A stretch of 64,000 nucleotides of DNA, taken from contig NZ_CP025085.1 of assembly GCF_002847015.1 (NCBI RefSeq), positions 1,922,001 to 1,986,000 of the forward strand. The letters are read 5' to 3'. The translations under genes were made by a program, and so were the position numbers. The DNA is from Prodigiosinella confusarubida (GTDB lineage: Bacteria > Pseudomonadota > Gammaproteobacteria > Enterobacterales > Enterobacteriaceae). Below, piece by piece: positions 29,738-39,029 of the stretch. Numbering within the stretch: position 1 is the first letter of the stretch; the number at the start of each line of letters is the position of its first letter. The notes under the pieces were generated by a model. The model was not told the DNA's origin. It saw only the letters and a list, made by a program, of their open reading frames with translations, and made no database searches.

Positions 29738-30991
29738 ATGTTAAAGCGTGAAATGAACATTGCCGATTATGATGCCGAATTGTGGCAAGCAATGCAGCAA
29801 GAAGTGGTGCGTCAGGAAGAGCATATTGAACTGATTGCTTCAGAAAACTATACCAGCCCCCGCGTCATGCAGGCTCAAGGGTCTCAGCTGACCAATAAAT
29901 ATGCGGAAGGTTATCCGGGGAAGCGTTATTACGGCGGTTGCGAGTATGTTGATGTAGTAGAACAGCTGGCGATTGATCGTGCAAAAGCGTTGTTCGGTGC
30001 AGATTATGCCAATGTTCAGCCGCACTCCGGTTCTCAAGCCAACTTCGCTGTTTATACCGCGTTACTACAACCGGGCGATACGATTCTGGGGATGAATCTG
30101 GCACATGGCGGTCATCTGACCCATGGTTCGCCGGTCAATCTGTCTGGTAAGTTGTATAACGTGATTCCTTATGGTATCGACGACAATGGCAAAATTGACT
30201 ACGACGAAATGGCTGAGCTGGCGCGTACTCATCAGCCGAAAATGATCATCGGTGGTTTCTCTGCCTATTCTGGTATTGTTGACTGGGCGAAAATGCGTGA
30301 AATCGCTGACAGCATCGGTGCTTATCTGTTTGTTGATATGGCTCATGTGGCTGGTTTGGTGGCAGCTGGCGTTTACCCGAGCCCGGTTCCGCATGCACAC
30401 ATTGTTACCACTACAACGCACAAAACCCTGGCGGGTCCGCGTGGTGGCCTGATTTTGGCTTACGGTGGTAGTGAAGATCTGTATAAAAAGCTGAATTCTG
30501 CTGTATTCCCGGGCGGACAAGGTGGCCCGCTGATGCATGTTATCGCTGGTAAAGCGGTAGCACTGAAAGAAGCGATGGAGCCTGAGTTCAAGGTTTATCA
30601 GCAGCAGGTGGCCAAGAATGCCAAGGCGATGGTGGAAGTTGTGCTGTCCCGTGGTTATAACGTGGTCTCCGGTGGTACAGATAATCACCTGTTCCTACTG
30701 GACCTGGTGAGTAAAAATATCACCGGTAAAGAGGCTGACGCCGCACTAGGTCGCGCTAATATCACCGTGAACAAGAATAGCGTACCTAACGATCCGAAGA
30801 GCCCATTTGTGACATCCGGTGTTCGTATCGGTACGCCTGCCGCGACCCGTCGTGGTTTCAAAGAAGCCGAAGTTCGCGAACTGGCTGGCTGGATCTGTGA
30901 TGTACTGGATAACATCAATGACGAAGCCGTTATTGAACGTACTAAACAGAAAGTTCTGGATATCTGCGCTCGTTTCCCAGTTTACGCATAA
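29738..30991 (+). CDS. glyA: Serine hydroxymethyltransferase
   Basis: GlyA interconverts serine and glycine with tetrahydrofolate, supplying one-carbon units for purines and methionine. The 417-residue PLP enzyme has the same length as E. coli GlyA. The start is ATG 29738 ([12 protein letters not shown]) after AGGAGA; the ATG at 29732 is too close to the Shine-Dalgarno. The PLP-lysine lies in [14 protein letters not shown], and SGSQAN binds the cofactor. PurR control is suggested by the upstream operator. The hmp gene that is divergent from glyA in E. coli is absent; the pel block stands there instead. Confidence 0.98.
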   Translation: MLKREMNIADYDAELWQAMQQEVVRQEEHIELIASENYTSPRVMQAQGSQLTNKYAEGYPGKRYYGGCEYVDVVEQLAIDRAKALFGADYANVQPHSGSQANFAVYTALLQPGDTILGMNLAHGGHLTHGSPVNLSGKLYNVIPYGIDDNGKIDYDEMAELARTHQPKMIIGGFSAYSGIVDWAKMREIADSIGAYLFVDMAHVAGLVAAGVYPSPVPHAHIVTTTTHKTLAGPRGGLILAYGGSEDLYKKLNSAVFPGGQGGPLMHVIAGKAVALKEAMEPEFKVYQQQVAKNAKAMVEVVLSRGYNVVSGGTDNHLFLLDLVSKNITGKEADAALGRANITVNKNSVPNDPKSPFVTSGVRIGTPAATRRGFKEAEVRELAGWICDVLDNINDEAVIERTKQKVLDICARFPVYA

Positions 30992-31027
30992 TATTCTGAT
31001 ACCGGGGGTTTGCCCGGTCGCTATCTG

Positions 31028-31057
31028 AAAAACGCCAGCTGCGATGCTGGCGTTTTT
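31028..31057 (+). terminator. Rho-independent terminator after glyA
   Basis: AAAAACGCCAG and CTGGCGTTTTT form an 11-bp stem with an 8-nt loop ending in five T, 36 bp after the stop. Confidence 0.9.
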
Positions 31058-31137
31058 CGTTCTCTCCTTCGCTTATGTATCACCATTGCACGATAGGGTG
31101 CACTCTGCCAGAGTAATCAGCCAAAATGGGAGGAGAC

Positions 31138-32286
31138 ATGATTCTGCAATCAACGCGTTGGCTGGCATTAAGTTATTTCACCTACTTTTTTTGTTATGGC
31201 ATTTTCTTGCCATTCTGGGGAGGCTGGCTGAAAGGCGAAGGATGGTCGGCAGAAACCATTGGCATGCTGTTAGGGGCCGGACTGGTTGCCCGCTTCCTCG
31301 GTAGTCTCTTCATTACTCCCAGCGTAAAGGATCCATCACGGTTGGTTAGCGTGTTACGGCGACTCGCATTGCTGACGGGCCTATGTGTCACCGGGTTTTG
31401 GCTGGGTAATGCCTGGTTGTGGCTGATGTTGGTGATGGTTGGATTTAATCTGTTTTTTGCACCATTAGTACCATTAACGGATGCACTGGCCGCAACCTGG
31501 CAAAAACAGATGACGATGGATTATGGTCGGGTTCGTCTTTGGGGGTCGCTTGCATTTGTCATTGGTTCGGCCGTTACCGGTCAATTGGTCTCCGTATGGG
31601 GACATCAAGCCATATTGGTTGCGTTGTGCGCCGGATTGCTGGCAATGCTGTTGGGTATGATGCTACGCCCCAGCATTATGCCGATGGCATCCGTGAAATC
31701 GACAATCACGGACACGGTGACGCCCTGGAAAATACTGTTGACCGAACCGCCAGTCTGGCGGTTGCTGATTTGTGTAGCACTGCTGCAAGGGGCTCATGCC
31801 GCTTACTATGGATTTAGCGTTATTTACTGGCAAGACGCAGGATATTCAGCTTCGGTTATCGGTTATTTATGGGCATTGGGCGTTGTGGCGGAAATCGTTA
31901 TTTTTGCTCTGAATAATCAGCTGTTCCGACGTTGGTCATCCCGTCAGCTTCTGTTGCTGTCTGCCATCTGCGGGGTTATTCGCTGGGGGTTGATGGGGGC
32001 TACTGTGGCGTTGCCATGGTTGATTGTGATACAAATTTTACATTGTGGTACGTTTACGGTTTGCCATTTGGCGGCAATGCGGTTTATATCTGCTCGTAAC
32101 GGGGGAGATGTGCTGCGTTTGCAGGCAGTCTATTCAGCGTTGGCGATGGGCGGTGGTATTGCCATCATGACCATGGTTTCTGGTTTTTTGTTTGAACATC
32201 TGCACGGCAAAACCTTCTGGGTGATGGCGTTGCTGGCGATTCCACCACTCTTTCTGCGTCCTTCGGTTAGCCAACAAGAGGCATAA
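31138..32286 (+). CDS. hcaT: MFS transporter HcaT (3-phenylpropionate transporter family)
   Basis: The 382-residue inner-membrane protein has about 12 hydrophobic segments and belongs to the nucleoside/phenylpropionate branch of the MFS. Its N-terminus (MILQSTRWLALSYFTYFF), DYGRVRLWGS and LQGAHAAYYGFS segments closely resemble E. coli HcaT. The start ATG 31138 follows GGGAGGAGAC; ATG 31126 would place the Shine-Dalgarno inside the gene. The substrate is inferred from the family name only. No hca catabolic genes are nearby. It lies downstream of glyA with its own spacing. Confidence 0.88.
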   Translation: MILQSTRWLALSYFTYFFCYGIFLPFWGGWLKGEGWSAETIGMLLGAGLVARFLGSLFITPSVKDPSRLVSVLRRLALLTGLCVTGFWLGNAWLWLMLVMVGFNLFFAPLVPLTDALAATWQKQMTMDYGRVRLWGSLAFVIGSAVTGQLVSVWGHQAILVALCAGLLAMLLGMMLRPSIMPMASVKSTITDTVTPWKILLTEPPVWRLLICVALLQGAHAAYYGFSVIYWQDAGYSASVIGYLWALGVVAEIVIFALNNQLFRRWSSRQLLLLSAICGVIRWGLMGATVALPWLIVIQILHCGTFTVCHLAAMRFISARNGGDVLRLQAVYSALAMGGGIAIMTMVSGFLFEHLHGKTFWVMALLAIPPLFLRPSVSQQEA

Positions 32287-32328
32287 CGTGGAGGGGAAAA
32301 TTGATATTGGGCCGTTGTCAGGATAAAG

Positions 32329-32994
32329 ATGTCCTATTGTAATGTGTTTAATTTTACATCTCGCGGGATGACATATGCGCTTATGGCCGTGTTGATGCTG
32401 TTGTCCCGGCAGGCTTTGGCACATCCGCACAGCTTTATTGATATGCAAACCACGGTAGAAGGCCAGGATGGGTACATCACAGGATTGCGCATGAACTGGA
32501 CGATGGATGCCATTACTTCGGCTGATCTGTTGTACGATGCTGGAAATGCCACCAAGGATTCAGTCGTCTGGAAAAAGTTGGCAGCCCAAGTGATGGCGAA
32601 TGTACTGGGGCAACACTATTTCACCGACGTGTATCGCAATGGTAAACGAGTGAAATATGTTGCGGTGCCGACGGAATACCGTCTTTCCCGCAAAGGCAAT
32701 CAGGCGGTGCTGGAGTTTGTGTTACCGCTTGCCCATCCGCAGCCGCTAGCCGGTAAACCGTTGCAAATATCAACCTACGATCCTACTTATTTCGTTGATA
32801 TGTCATATAAAGATGGAAAAGCTATTACTGTGTCGCCATTACTGGCATCACATTGTAAAACCACGTTGTGGACACCCAAACCCAATCTCTCGCTACAAGC
32901 CTATGCACTGTCACTGGATAAACGTAGTAAACCGGTGGCTGATGTTTCGCTCGGCAAACAGTTTGCCCAACAGGTAACGCTGCAATGTCAATGA
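32329..32994 (+). CDS. DUF1007 periplasmic protein, ZevA-like
   Basis: The 221-residue exported protein has a signal peptide (hydrophobic stretch about 16-28, cleavage near ALA/HPH). The mature N-terminus HPHSFIDM is typical of DUF1007 proteins and is a plausible metal-binding site. In Haemophilus a DUF1007 protein (ZevA) and a NiCoT-like permease (ZevB) form a zinc uptake pair. Here the permease gene follows with overlap, giving the same pair. The start 32329 has AGGATAAAG upstream; ATG 32368 is an alternative that shortens the n-region. The metal could be nickel or cobalt rather than zinc. Confidence 0.85.
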   Translation: MSYCNVFNFTSRGMTYALMAVLMLLSRQALAHPHSFIDMQTTVEGQDGYITGLRMNWTMDAITSADLLYDAGNATKDSVVWKKLAAQVMANVLGQHYFTDVYRNGKRVKYVAVPTEYRLSRKGNQAVLEFVLPLAHPQPLAGKPLQISTYDPTYFVDMSYKDGKAITVSPLLASHCKTTLWTPKPNLSLQAYALSLDKRSKPVADVSLGKQFAQQVTLQCQ

Positions 32995-34058
32995 ACATGA
33001 CCGGAACAATTCGTCCAATCTCCCGTTTTAGATGGCTTCTCAATTTATGGCCGCTGGTGCTGTTTTTGTTATTGTTAACGGTAGGATTACGCGAAGCTTT
33101 TGTTTATTGGCCCGAGGTCTTGATGAGAAGCGTTGTGTGGCAAAAATCACTGCATCAGCAGATGTCCCAACTGATGGAGCTGGTGAAGGCACAACCACAC
33201 CGTGCGGGACTGAGCCTGATGGTATTCAGCTTGGTGTATGGTGTGCTGCATGCCGTAGGGCCAGGTCATGGCAAAGTTGTGATTGCAACCTATCTGGCAA
33301 CGCATCCGTCTAAACTGAAAAACAGCCTGCAACTGACTTTTGCTGCCGCGATGCTGCAAGGCATGGTTGCAATTGTATTAGTGACGCTGGTGCTCACGGT
33401 GTTACAGCTTTCCAGTCATGCGTTACATATCAGTACATTCTGGATGGAAAAAGGCAGTTTTATTCTGGTGATCGGATTAGGGTGCGTGCTTTGCCTGCGT
33501 GCGGGCAAAGGTCTCATCGGCGTTTTGGTTTCCGCTTATCGTAATCGGCCGGTCTTTCGTATCCAACGCGTGACGTCAATCATGACGGAACGTACTCCCA
33601 AGAATATTCTCCGCCAGCCAGTATCCCCGGTGCATCATCATGATGCACATTGTGGTTGTGGACATCGTCATATGCCTACCCCCGAAGAGCTGGAACGTGA
33701 TAGCGGCTTGCGTACCCGTTTACTGGTTATTCTGTCCATGGGATTACGTCCCTGTTCCGGGGCAATTATGGTGTTGCTGTTTGCCAAAGTGATCGGGGTG
33801 TTCGGCTGGGGGGTTGCCTCTGCGCTGACGATGGCGTTGGGCACAGCATTAACCGTCTCTGTGTTGGCGGTATTGGTATTTTATTGCCGACGGTGGGTTG
33901 AAAAGTTGAATCGTCATAACACACCAGTCATTTGGCAACATATTGTCTGGTATACGCTGTCTCTGGCTGGCGGTGTAGTATTGGTTGGCTCTGGGGTGTT
34001 GCTTTATCTTATTACCCAGCCAGCGTTGATGGGCGGGATCCGTCCATTTGCTGGTTAG
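32985..34058 (+). CDS. NiCoT/RcnA-like metal transport permease, ZevB-like
   Basis: The 357-residue membrane protein has about seven hydrophobic segments. Family motifs: HAVGPGHGKVV near 86-96 and SMGLRPCSGAIMVLLFA near 247-263. A cytoplasmic or periplasmic His-rich loop, HHHDAHCGCGHRH, lies near 217-229 and probably binds metal. It overlaps the ZevA-like gene. Starts at 32985, 32991 (a classic ATGA overlap with the zevA stop) or 32997 are all possible. With the preceding gene it forms a two-gene metal transport operon. Confidence 0.85.
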   Translation: MSMNMTGTIRPISRFRWLLNLWPLVLFLLLLTVGLREAFVYWPEVLMRSVVWQKSLHQQMSQLMELVKAQPHRAGLSLMVFSLVYGVLHAVGPGHGKVVIATYLATHPSKLKNSLQLTFAAAMLQGMVAIVLVTLVLTVLQLSSHALHISTFWMEKGSFILVIGLGCVLCLRAGKGLIGVLVSAYRNRPVFRIQRVTSIMTERTPKNILRQPVSPVHHHDAHCGCGHRHMPTPEELERDSGLRTRLLVILSMGLRPCSGAIMVLLFAKVIGVFGWGVASALTMALGTALTVSVLAVLVFYCRRWVEKLNRHNTPVIWQHIVWYTLSLAGGVVLVGSGVLLYLITQPALMGGIRPFAG

Positions 34059-34104
34059 TTCTCCCCGCCAACAAAATGTGAAACTGACGGGGTTAACACG
34101 GTTT

Positions 34105-34902
34105 TTAAATCGTGGGGGCTGAAACCAGACCGTCAATCATAACCTGTGGAATGCCTTGTGAGCAGCGTTCAATTCTTCCCCGCACACCATACACTGTGGC
34201 CAGACTCTCAGTATTAATGACCTCGTAAGGTTCCCCACTGGCCACCAGTTTACCGTTTTTCAGCATCAGAGCATGGTCGCCATGACGCAATGCGATATTA
34301 ATGTCATGCACCACGACCACGGTAATGATGTTGCGTCTACGGGTTTCACGACGCACCAGATCCATCACGTGAAATTGATAGTTAAGGTCCAACGCGCTGA
34401 GTGGCTCATCCAATAATAGCAGCGACGGCTGGCGGACCAGTGATTGCGCCAGGCCCACCAGTTGTTTCTGCCCACCGGATAGCTGGTCGAGATAACTCAG
34501 TGCCAGATGTTCAATACCGAGCTGTTTAAGTAAGGTCATGACTTCATCGTGATTTGAGGGATGATGCAGACCACCGGAAGCTCGCTGTGCAACAATAACT
34601 GATTCCAGCACATGCAGGTGAACCCCCGCAGGCAGCGATTGTGGTAGATAGACGACCTTTTCCGCCCGTTGGGAAAAAGGCAATTGCATCAGGTCAACAT
34701 CGTCCAGCCGTAGTTCACCGCTAGCCGGGTTAAGTCCCGCCATTGAGCGCAGTAATGTCGATTTACCACTGCCGTTTGGTCCCAGTAATACAGTGATTTT
34801 TCCTCGCGGTAGTAACGGAACTGACAGATCGGTGATAACCGGGCGTTTCGGATAACCTGCATGGAAATGTGAAATGGCTAACCCAGTGTGTGGCTGACTC
34901 AT
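34105..34902 (-). CDS. ABC transporter ATPase, iron-siderophore type (FecE-like)
   Basis: The 265-residue ATPase has Walker A GPNGSGKST, the signature LSGGQKQLV, Walker B LLLLDEPLSALD and the switch His in VVVHDIN. It is closest in style to FecE/FhuC ATPases. It overlaps the permease stop by 4 bp (ATGA), so it is the third gene of a minus-strand binding protein-permease-ATPase operon under a Fur box. Confidence 0.93.
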   Translation of the reverse strand: MSQPHTGLAISHFHAGYPKRPVITDLSVPLLPRGKITVLLGPNGSGKSTLLRSMAGLNPASGELRLDDVDLMQLPFSQRAEKVVYLPQSLPAGVHLHVLESVIVAQRASGGLHHPSNHDEVMTLLKQLGIEHLALSYLDQLSGGQKQLVGLAQSLVRQPSLLLLDEPLSALDLNYQFHVMDLVRRETRRRNIITVVVVHDINIALRHGDHALMLKNGKLVASGEPYEVINTESLATVYGVRGRIERCSQGIPQVMIDGLVSAPTI

Positions 34903-35978
34903 ACATTCCCCCGGTGGCGCAGGATAATACTTAGAAAGAAGGGAACCCCTACCAGTGATGTGACGATGCCGACTGGGATGATGGCCCCGGGGAGCAGATT
35001 CTTGGACGCAATAGAAGCAAGGGAGAGCACTAACGCACCGATCAGTGCACTGGCTGGCAAATAAAAACGGTGATCTTCACCGAAAACCATGCGGGCGATA
35101 TGGGGAGCAACCAACCCAATAAAGCCAATAGGGCCAACAAATGCGACTGACAGTGCTGACAGAAAACTGATACGCAACAGCGCGGAAAGGCGCAGACGTC
35201 GGACGTTAATACCAAAACTGATCGCCCGGTCTTCTCCCAGTCGTAATGCGGTCAGTTTCCATGAACTCATCATGGAAAGCGGCATGATAATGGCCAATGC
35301 CAGTAGCAAAATACCCAGTTTTTGCCAGGATGATCGGGCCAGACTGCCCATAGTCCAGAACACCAGGCCTTGCAGGGTATCTTCGTTGGCGACGAATTGC
35401 AGCATGGAAACCAGTGCATTAAAGGTAAACACCAGGGCGATACCGAATAATATTACGCCGGATGTGGCTACCTGTGTCCAGCGAGTAACACCGTCAAGCA
35501 GTAGGGCAGCCAACAAGGCAAACAGAAACGCATTCGCGGAGATAAACCATTGCGCCGGAATACCGGGAATACCAATACCTAGCACAATTGCCAGTGCCGC
35601 ACCAAATGCTGCGGCAGAAGACACGCCGAGAGTAAATGGACTGGCCAGCGGGTTGTTCAGAATAGTTTGCATTTCCGCACCAGCCAATCCCAGCGCCAAA
35701 CCAACGGTAACGGCCATTAGCGCATATGGCAGACGGATATCCCAGACAATCACCCGAGTGCTGGCATCAGCGTTAGCCGGATGAGTCAGCGTTTGCCACA
35801 GTACGTCAAGCGAGAGCCCTGATGGCCCCATTACAAAATCCAGCAATAGTGATCCGATAATCGCTGCCAGTATAATCGTCAGCAATATCAGTCGGTGACG
35901 GATAATGTGTCGATAGCTATTTATCACGCTGTTGCCAGTATGAATACCGCTGATATTGGGTTCGATAGTTACACTCAT
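34899..35978 (-). CDS. ABC transporter permease, FecCD family
   Basis: The 359-residue protein has nine or ten hydrophobic segments and the FecCD signatures GLALGLAGAEMQTILNNPLA and GFIGLVAPHIARMVFGEDHR. A single permease gene is present, so it probably works as a homodimer. It lies 6 bp after the binding-protein gene and overlaps the ATPase gene. Confidence 0.93.
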   Translation of the reverse strand: MSVTIEPNISGIHTGNSVINSYRHIIRHRLILLTIILAAIIGSLLLDFVMGPSGLSLDVLWQTLTHPANADASTRVIVWDIRLPYALMAVTVGLALGLAGAEMQTILNNPLASPFTLGVSSAAAFGAALAIVLGIGIPGIPAQWFISANAFLFALLAALLLDGVTRWTQVATSGVILFGIALVFTFNALVSMLQFVANEDTLQGLVFWTMGSLARSSWQKLGILLLALAIIMPLSMMSSWKLTALRLGEDRAISFGINVRRLRLSALLRISFLSALSVAFVGPIGFIGLVAPHIARMVFGEDHRFYLPASALIGALVLSLASIASKNLLPGAIIPVGIVTSLVGVPFFLSIILRHRGNV

Positions 35979-35984
35979 GACAAG

Positions 35985-37109
35985 TTACTCAGCCAGTTTC
36001 CATGTAAAGATAAAGTTGCTGTCAGGCAAGTGGGTAAAATGACGCACGATATAGTGGTAGGTATCATCTGGATTCAGTGAAGAAAATTGTTTGGGATAAA
36101 CATCTTTTGCCAGATATTCCATACCGACAATATTGTATGGATTGTTATAAAACTGATGATAAATACCATAAACGTGTTTGGCCTGAACGGCCGGGATTTG
36201 ACGAATACCGGTACGGTTTAACAGCATATCGGCCTGAGTTGTAATACTTGCTTGGGTCGCGCCATAACCAAATGGCAGTATTCTGCTGGTACCGTTACCG
36301 CGTTTGGAGCCAGTCATGATGTAAGTGTCGGGTTTTTCACTGATCACTTTTTCCAATGAAACGAAGCCGGCTGCACCCGGGAGTATATCGGAACCAATAT
36401 TGTCGGCACCGATAGCTTCAAGCAATCCGCCCCAGCCATTATGTGCATGGGTAAAACAGCAGGCATCACTGTTACCGGCAATCGGTTCGATAAACACTTT
36501 TGGTTTAGGATGAATTGTTGCCGTTTCCCGTTGAATATCAGACAACTGTTGACGGTAGTAGTCGGTATAGGCTTTGGCGTTGGCTTCTTTGTTCAGCACT
36601 TTACCTAACAGGTCAATGCTGGGCGCCGTGTTTTGGGCTGGGTTAATTTCGTAGTCAACAAAAACAATTGGGATATGCAGTGAGTGGAGTTTGTTGAGTA
36701 CGCCATTTTCCATCAGTGCCGGTTTGGCCCGCAGTTGAGCAATCATCAAATCTGGCCGCTTGGACAGAATACTTTCCAGCTCAACGTTACCTTTATCACT
36801 AAATCCCATATCCAGGATGGCACTGGATTGCGGCCATTTTCCTTTCAACAATTCCCAGGTGGCCGTGTCCTGTTTTTTGGGCAGGTTATTCCAGGCAACT
36901 ACGCGGGTAAAGGGGTTATTCCTGTCCAGCAGAGCCAGCGCCATGATATCGCGGCCATCCTGAAGCACAATGCGTTTGGGTTCTTGTTTGATAGTGACTT
37001 TTTGTCCGGCAATGTCGGAAATAGTGAGGGGGTATTGTGTGGCGTAACTGGCAAAAGAAGTGGTGAATGCAGCGACCAACAAGACATGGCGCAATGATTT
37101 TTTTAACAT
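35985..37109 (-). CDS. ABC transporter periplasmic binding protein, iron-siderophore type
   Basis: The 374-residue protein is read from ATG 37109 (MLKKSLRHVLL), which gives a clean signal peptide ending ASYA/TQYP; the frame extends 26 residues further but through the Fur box region. It has the class III binding-protein layout: TISDIAGQKVTIKQEPKRIV at the N-terminus and long bridging helix. The ligand, a ferric siderophore or heme, cannot be told from sequence. It is the first gene of the operon, which also encodes the permease and ATPase. No TonB-dependent receptor is adjacent. Confidence 0.88.
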   Translation of the reverse strand: MLKKSLRHVLLVAAFTTSFASYATQYPLTISDIAGQKVTIKQEPKRIVLQDGRDIMALALLDRNNPFTRVVAWNNLPKKQDTATWELLKGKWPQSSAILDMGFSDKGNVELESILSKRPDLMIAQLRAKPALMENGVLNKLHSLHIPIVFVDYEINPAQNTAPSIDLLGKVLNKEANAKAYTDYYRQQLSDIQRETATIHPKPKVFIEPIAGNSDACCFTHAHNGWGGLLEAIGADNIGSDILPGAAGFVSLEKVISEKPDTYIMTGSKRGNGTSRILPFGYGATQASITTQADMLLNRTGIRQIPAVQAKHVYGIYHQFYNNPYNIVGMEYLAKDVYPKQFSSLNPDDTYHYIVRHFTHLPDSNFIFTWKLAE

Positions 37110-37144
37110 GGCTATTTCCAACGTCCTACTCTCATAAATGGAAT

Positions 37145-37163
37145 GATTATAATAATTATTATC
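37145..37163 (-). promoter_or_regulatory. Fur box upstream of the iron ABC operon
   Basis: GATTATAATAATTATTATC matches 16 of 19 positions of the Fur consensus GATAATGATAATCATTATC. It lies 35 bp upstream of the binding-protein start, where it would cover the promoter. Confidence 0.85.
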
Positions 37164-37258
37164 ATATAAAAACAGGCATTCATTCAATAGCGATGAGATG
37201 TAAGGAGAAATAACGGGGATGCATCATGCCAGCAGTGGCTGGCATGAGAGAGAGGAGA

Positions 37259-38062
37259 TTAGCGCTTTAATGCGTCACTGAGACTATCACGAATGGTCGA
37301 CAGTAGTGATTTAACCACTCGTGGATTGCCGGCGACAAGATTTCCGGAAGAGATATAGTTATGACCGCCAACAAAATCGGTCACGACACCGCCAGCTTCA
37401 CGCACCAGCAGTTCACCGCCAGAGAAGTCCCAGGGTTTTAATCCAATTTCAAAGAAACCATCAACACGACCAGCCGCGACATAAGCCAGATCTAGCGCGG
37501 CAGAGCCGGTACGGCGGAAATCAGCACATTGACTGAACAGCGTTTCAAGAATACGAAAATAGCTGGCGCTATGCTGTTTGAGTTTAAATGGGAAACCGGT
37601 CGCCAGAATAGTGCCGTCCAGATCCCTGGCATTGCTGCTGCGTAAACGGTAGCCGTTCAATTGCGCACCCTGACCACGAGCAGCAGTAAAAAGTTCGTTG
37701 CGCATAGGATCATAAACCACAGCGACTTCAGTGCGGCCTTTAATGCGTACAGCGATGGAAACCGCAAAATGCGGCAGACGTTTGATGAAATTGGTGGTGC
37801 CATCCAGGGGATCGATAACCCATTGTACATCCTGATCCTCACCGGCCAGTTCCCCACACTCTTCACTAATGATGGTGTGCTGGGGATAAGATTTCTGGAT
37901 GACGTCGATGATCAGTTTTTCTGCATCGCGATCAACGTTGGTGACAAAATCATTATTGCCTTTCTGACTGGCCTCTATGGCATCGGGTGTTTCGTAATTC
38001 TTAGCTATCAGGTTACCGCCTTTACGCGCAGCGCGCACGGCGATGTTAAGCATCGGATGCAT
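37259..38062 (-). CDS. suhB: Inositol-1-monophosphatase / Nus-factor SuhB
   Basis: SuhB hydrolyses inositol monophosphate and, in E. coli, also joins NusA and NusG in rRNA antitermination complexes. The 267-residue protein has E. coli's exact length from ATG 38062 (MHPMLNIAVRAARK); a GTG 12 bp upstream is less likely. Metal-binding motifs: Glu in ISEECGE, DPLDGTTNF, and WDFSGGELLVREAGG. Divergent from trmJ, as in E. coli. Confidence 0.97.
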   Translation of the reverse strand: MHPMLNIAVRAARKGGNLIAKNYETPDAIEASQKGNNDFVTNVDRDAEKLIIDVIQKSYPQHTIISEECGELAGEDQDVQWVIDPLDGTTNFIKRLPHFAVSIAVRIKGRTEVAVVYDPMRNELFTAARGQGAQLNGYRLRSSNARDLDGTILATGFPFKLKQHSASYFRILETLFSQCADFRRTGSAALDLAYVAAGRVDGFFEIGLKPWDFSGGELLVREAGGVVTDFVGGHNYISSGNLVAGNPRVVKSLLSTIRDSLSDALKR

Positions 38063-38185
38063 GGTATCGTCCACAAGAATGTTAAAGAACAGGAAGCGGC
38101 GCGCAGTATAGCAGAGGAAAGGAAGAATATCTAAGTTTGTGTTAATCTAATCCGATTTTCCGTTTTGCACTACTATAGAGTCCGT

Positions 38186-38914
38186 ATGCTACAAAATATT
38201 CGTGTTGTTTTGGTTGAAACCTCTCACACTGGCAATATGGGGTCGGCCGCCAGGGCAATGAAAACAATGGGGTTAAGTAACCTCTATCTTGTTAATCCGC
38301 TAGTGAAACCAGATTCACAGGCTATAGCACTTTCAGCGGGTGCCAGCGATGTGATTGGTAAGGCGACCCTTGTCGATACACTGGATCAGGCTATAGAAGG
38401 CTGTAGTCTGGTGGTGGGAACCAGTGCCCGTTCCCGAACATTGCCCTGGCCAATGCTGGAACCCCGTGAGTGTGGTGTTCGCAGCGTCGCTGAAGCGAAA
38501 CATGCACCAGTTGCTATTGTCTTTGGTCGGGAGCGCGTTGGTTTAACCAATGACGAGCTGCAAAAATGCCATTACCATGTCGCTATCCCTGCAAACCCTG
38601 AATACAGCTCACTGAATCTGGCGATGGCAGTTCAGATTCTGGCGTATGAAATCCGCGTGGCTTATCTGGATAGTCTTCTGGTTGAAGAACCGGTTCATGA
38701 AGATAGCCCATATCCGCTAGCGGATGATCTGGAGCGTTTTTATCAGCATCTGGAACAGACGTTGCATCAAACCGGATTTATCCGGCAGGCGCACCAGGGA
38801 CAGGTGATGAATAAATTACGCCGTCTGTTTACCCGAGCCAGGCCGGAAAGTCAGGAACTGAATATTCTGCGTGGGATCTTGAGTTCGATTAACAAAACGC
38901 GTCCTGAAGAGTAG
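38186..38914 (+). CDS. trmJ: tRNA (cytidine/uridine-32-2'-O)-methyltransferase TrmJ
   Basis: TrmJ methylates the ribose at position 32 of several tRNAs. The 242-residue SPOUT-class protein is read from ATG 38186 ([17 protein letters not shown]). It has the trefoil-knot SAM motifs [13 protein letters not shown] and [22 protein letters not shown] at 38174-38179 could be its -10 box, which would put the transcript start at or next to the ATG and leave almost no leader. Upstream of iscR, as in E. coli. Confidence 0.96.
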   Translation: MLQNIRVVLVETSHTGNMGSAARAMKTMGLSNLYLVNPLVKPDSQAIALSAGASDVIGKATLVDTLDQAIEGCSLVVGTSARSRTLPWPMLEPRECGVRSVAEAKHAPVAIVFGRERVGLTNDELQKCHYHVAIPANPEYSSLNLAMAVQILAYEIRVAYLDSLLVEEPVHEDSPYPLADDLERFYQHLEQTLHQTGFIRQAHQGQVMNKLRRLFTRARPESQELNILRGILSSINKTRPEE

Positions 38915-38935
38915 TTGAGTGGTTTACCCGGACAA

Positions 38936-38960
38936 ATAGTTGACTAAAACACTCGGGAAT
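38936..38960 (+). promoter_or_regulatory. IscR type 1 binding site at the isc promoter
   Basis: The 25-bp site starts ATAGTTGACT and ends ACTCGGGAAT, an excellent fit to the type 1 IscR consensus ATAsyyGACT-N5-AGTCGGGTAT. It lies 70 bp before iscR. [2Fe-2S]-IscR would repress the operon here. A TATAAT follows at 38997-39002, but a matching -35 is not clear. Confidence 0.8.
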
Positions 38961-39029
38961 GTCAAACTCGCGTTATGTTTTGACCATACATGTTTCTATA
39001 ATACATGTTCATCTACGGGTACCACAAAC

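Noticed and set aside
32335-32362. Zur box at the ZevA-like gene (TGTAA...TTACA)
   Set aside because: Only 5-bp arms with 11-bp spacing, A/T-rich, and inside the predicted coding region; poor fit to the Zur consensus.
34059-34104. Terminator between the ZevB-like gene and the ABC ATPase
   Set aside because: Only a 5-bp CCCCG/CGGGG pairing with a long loop and no T tract.
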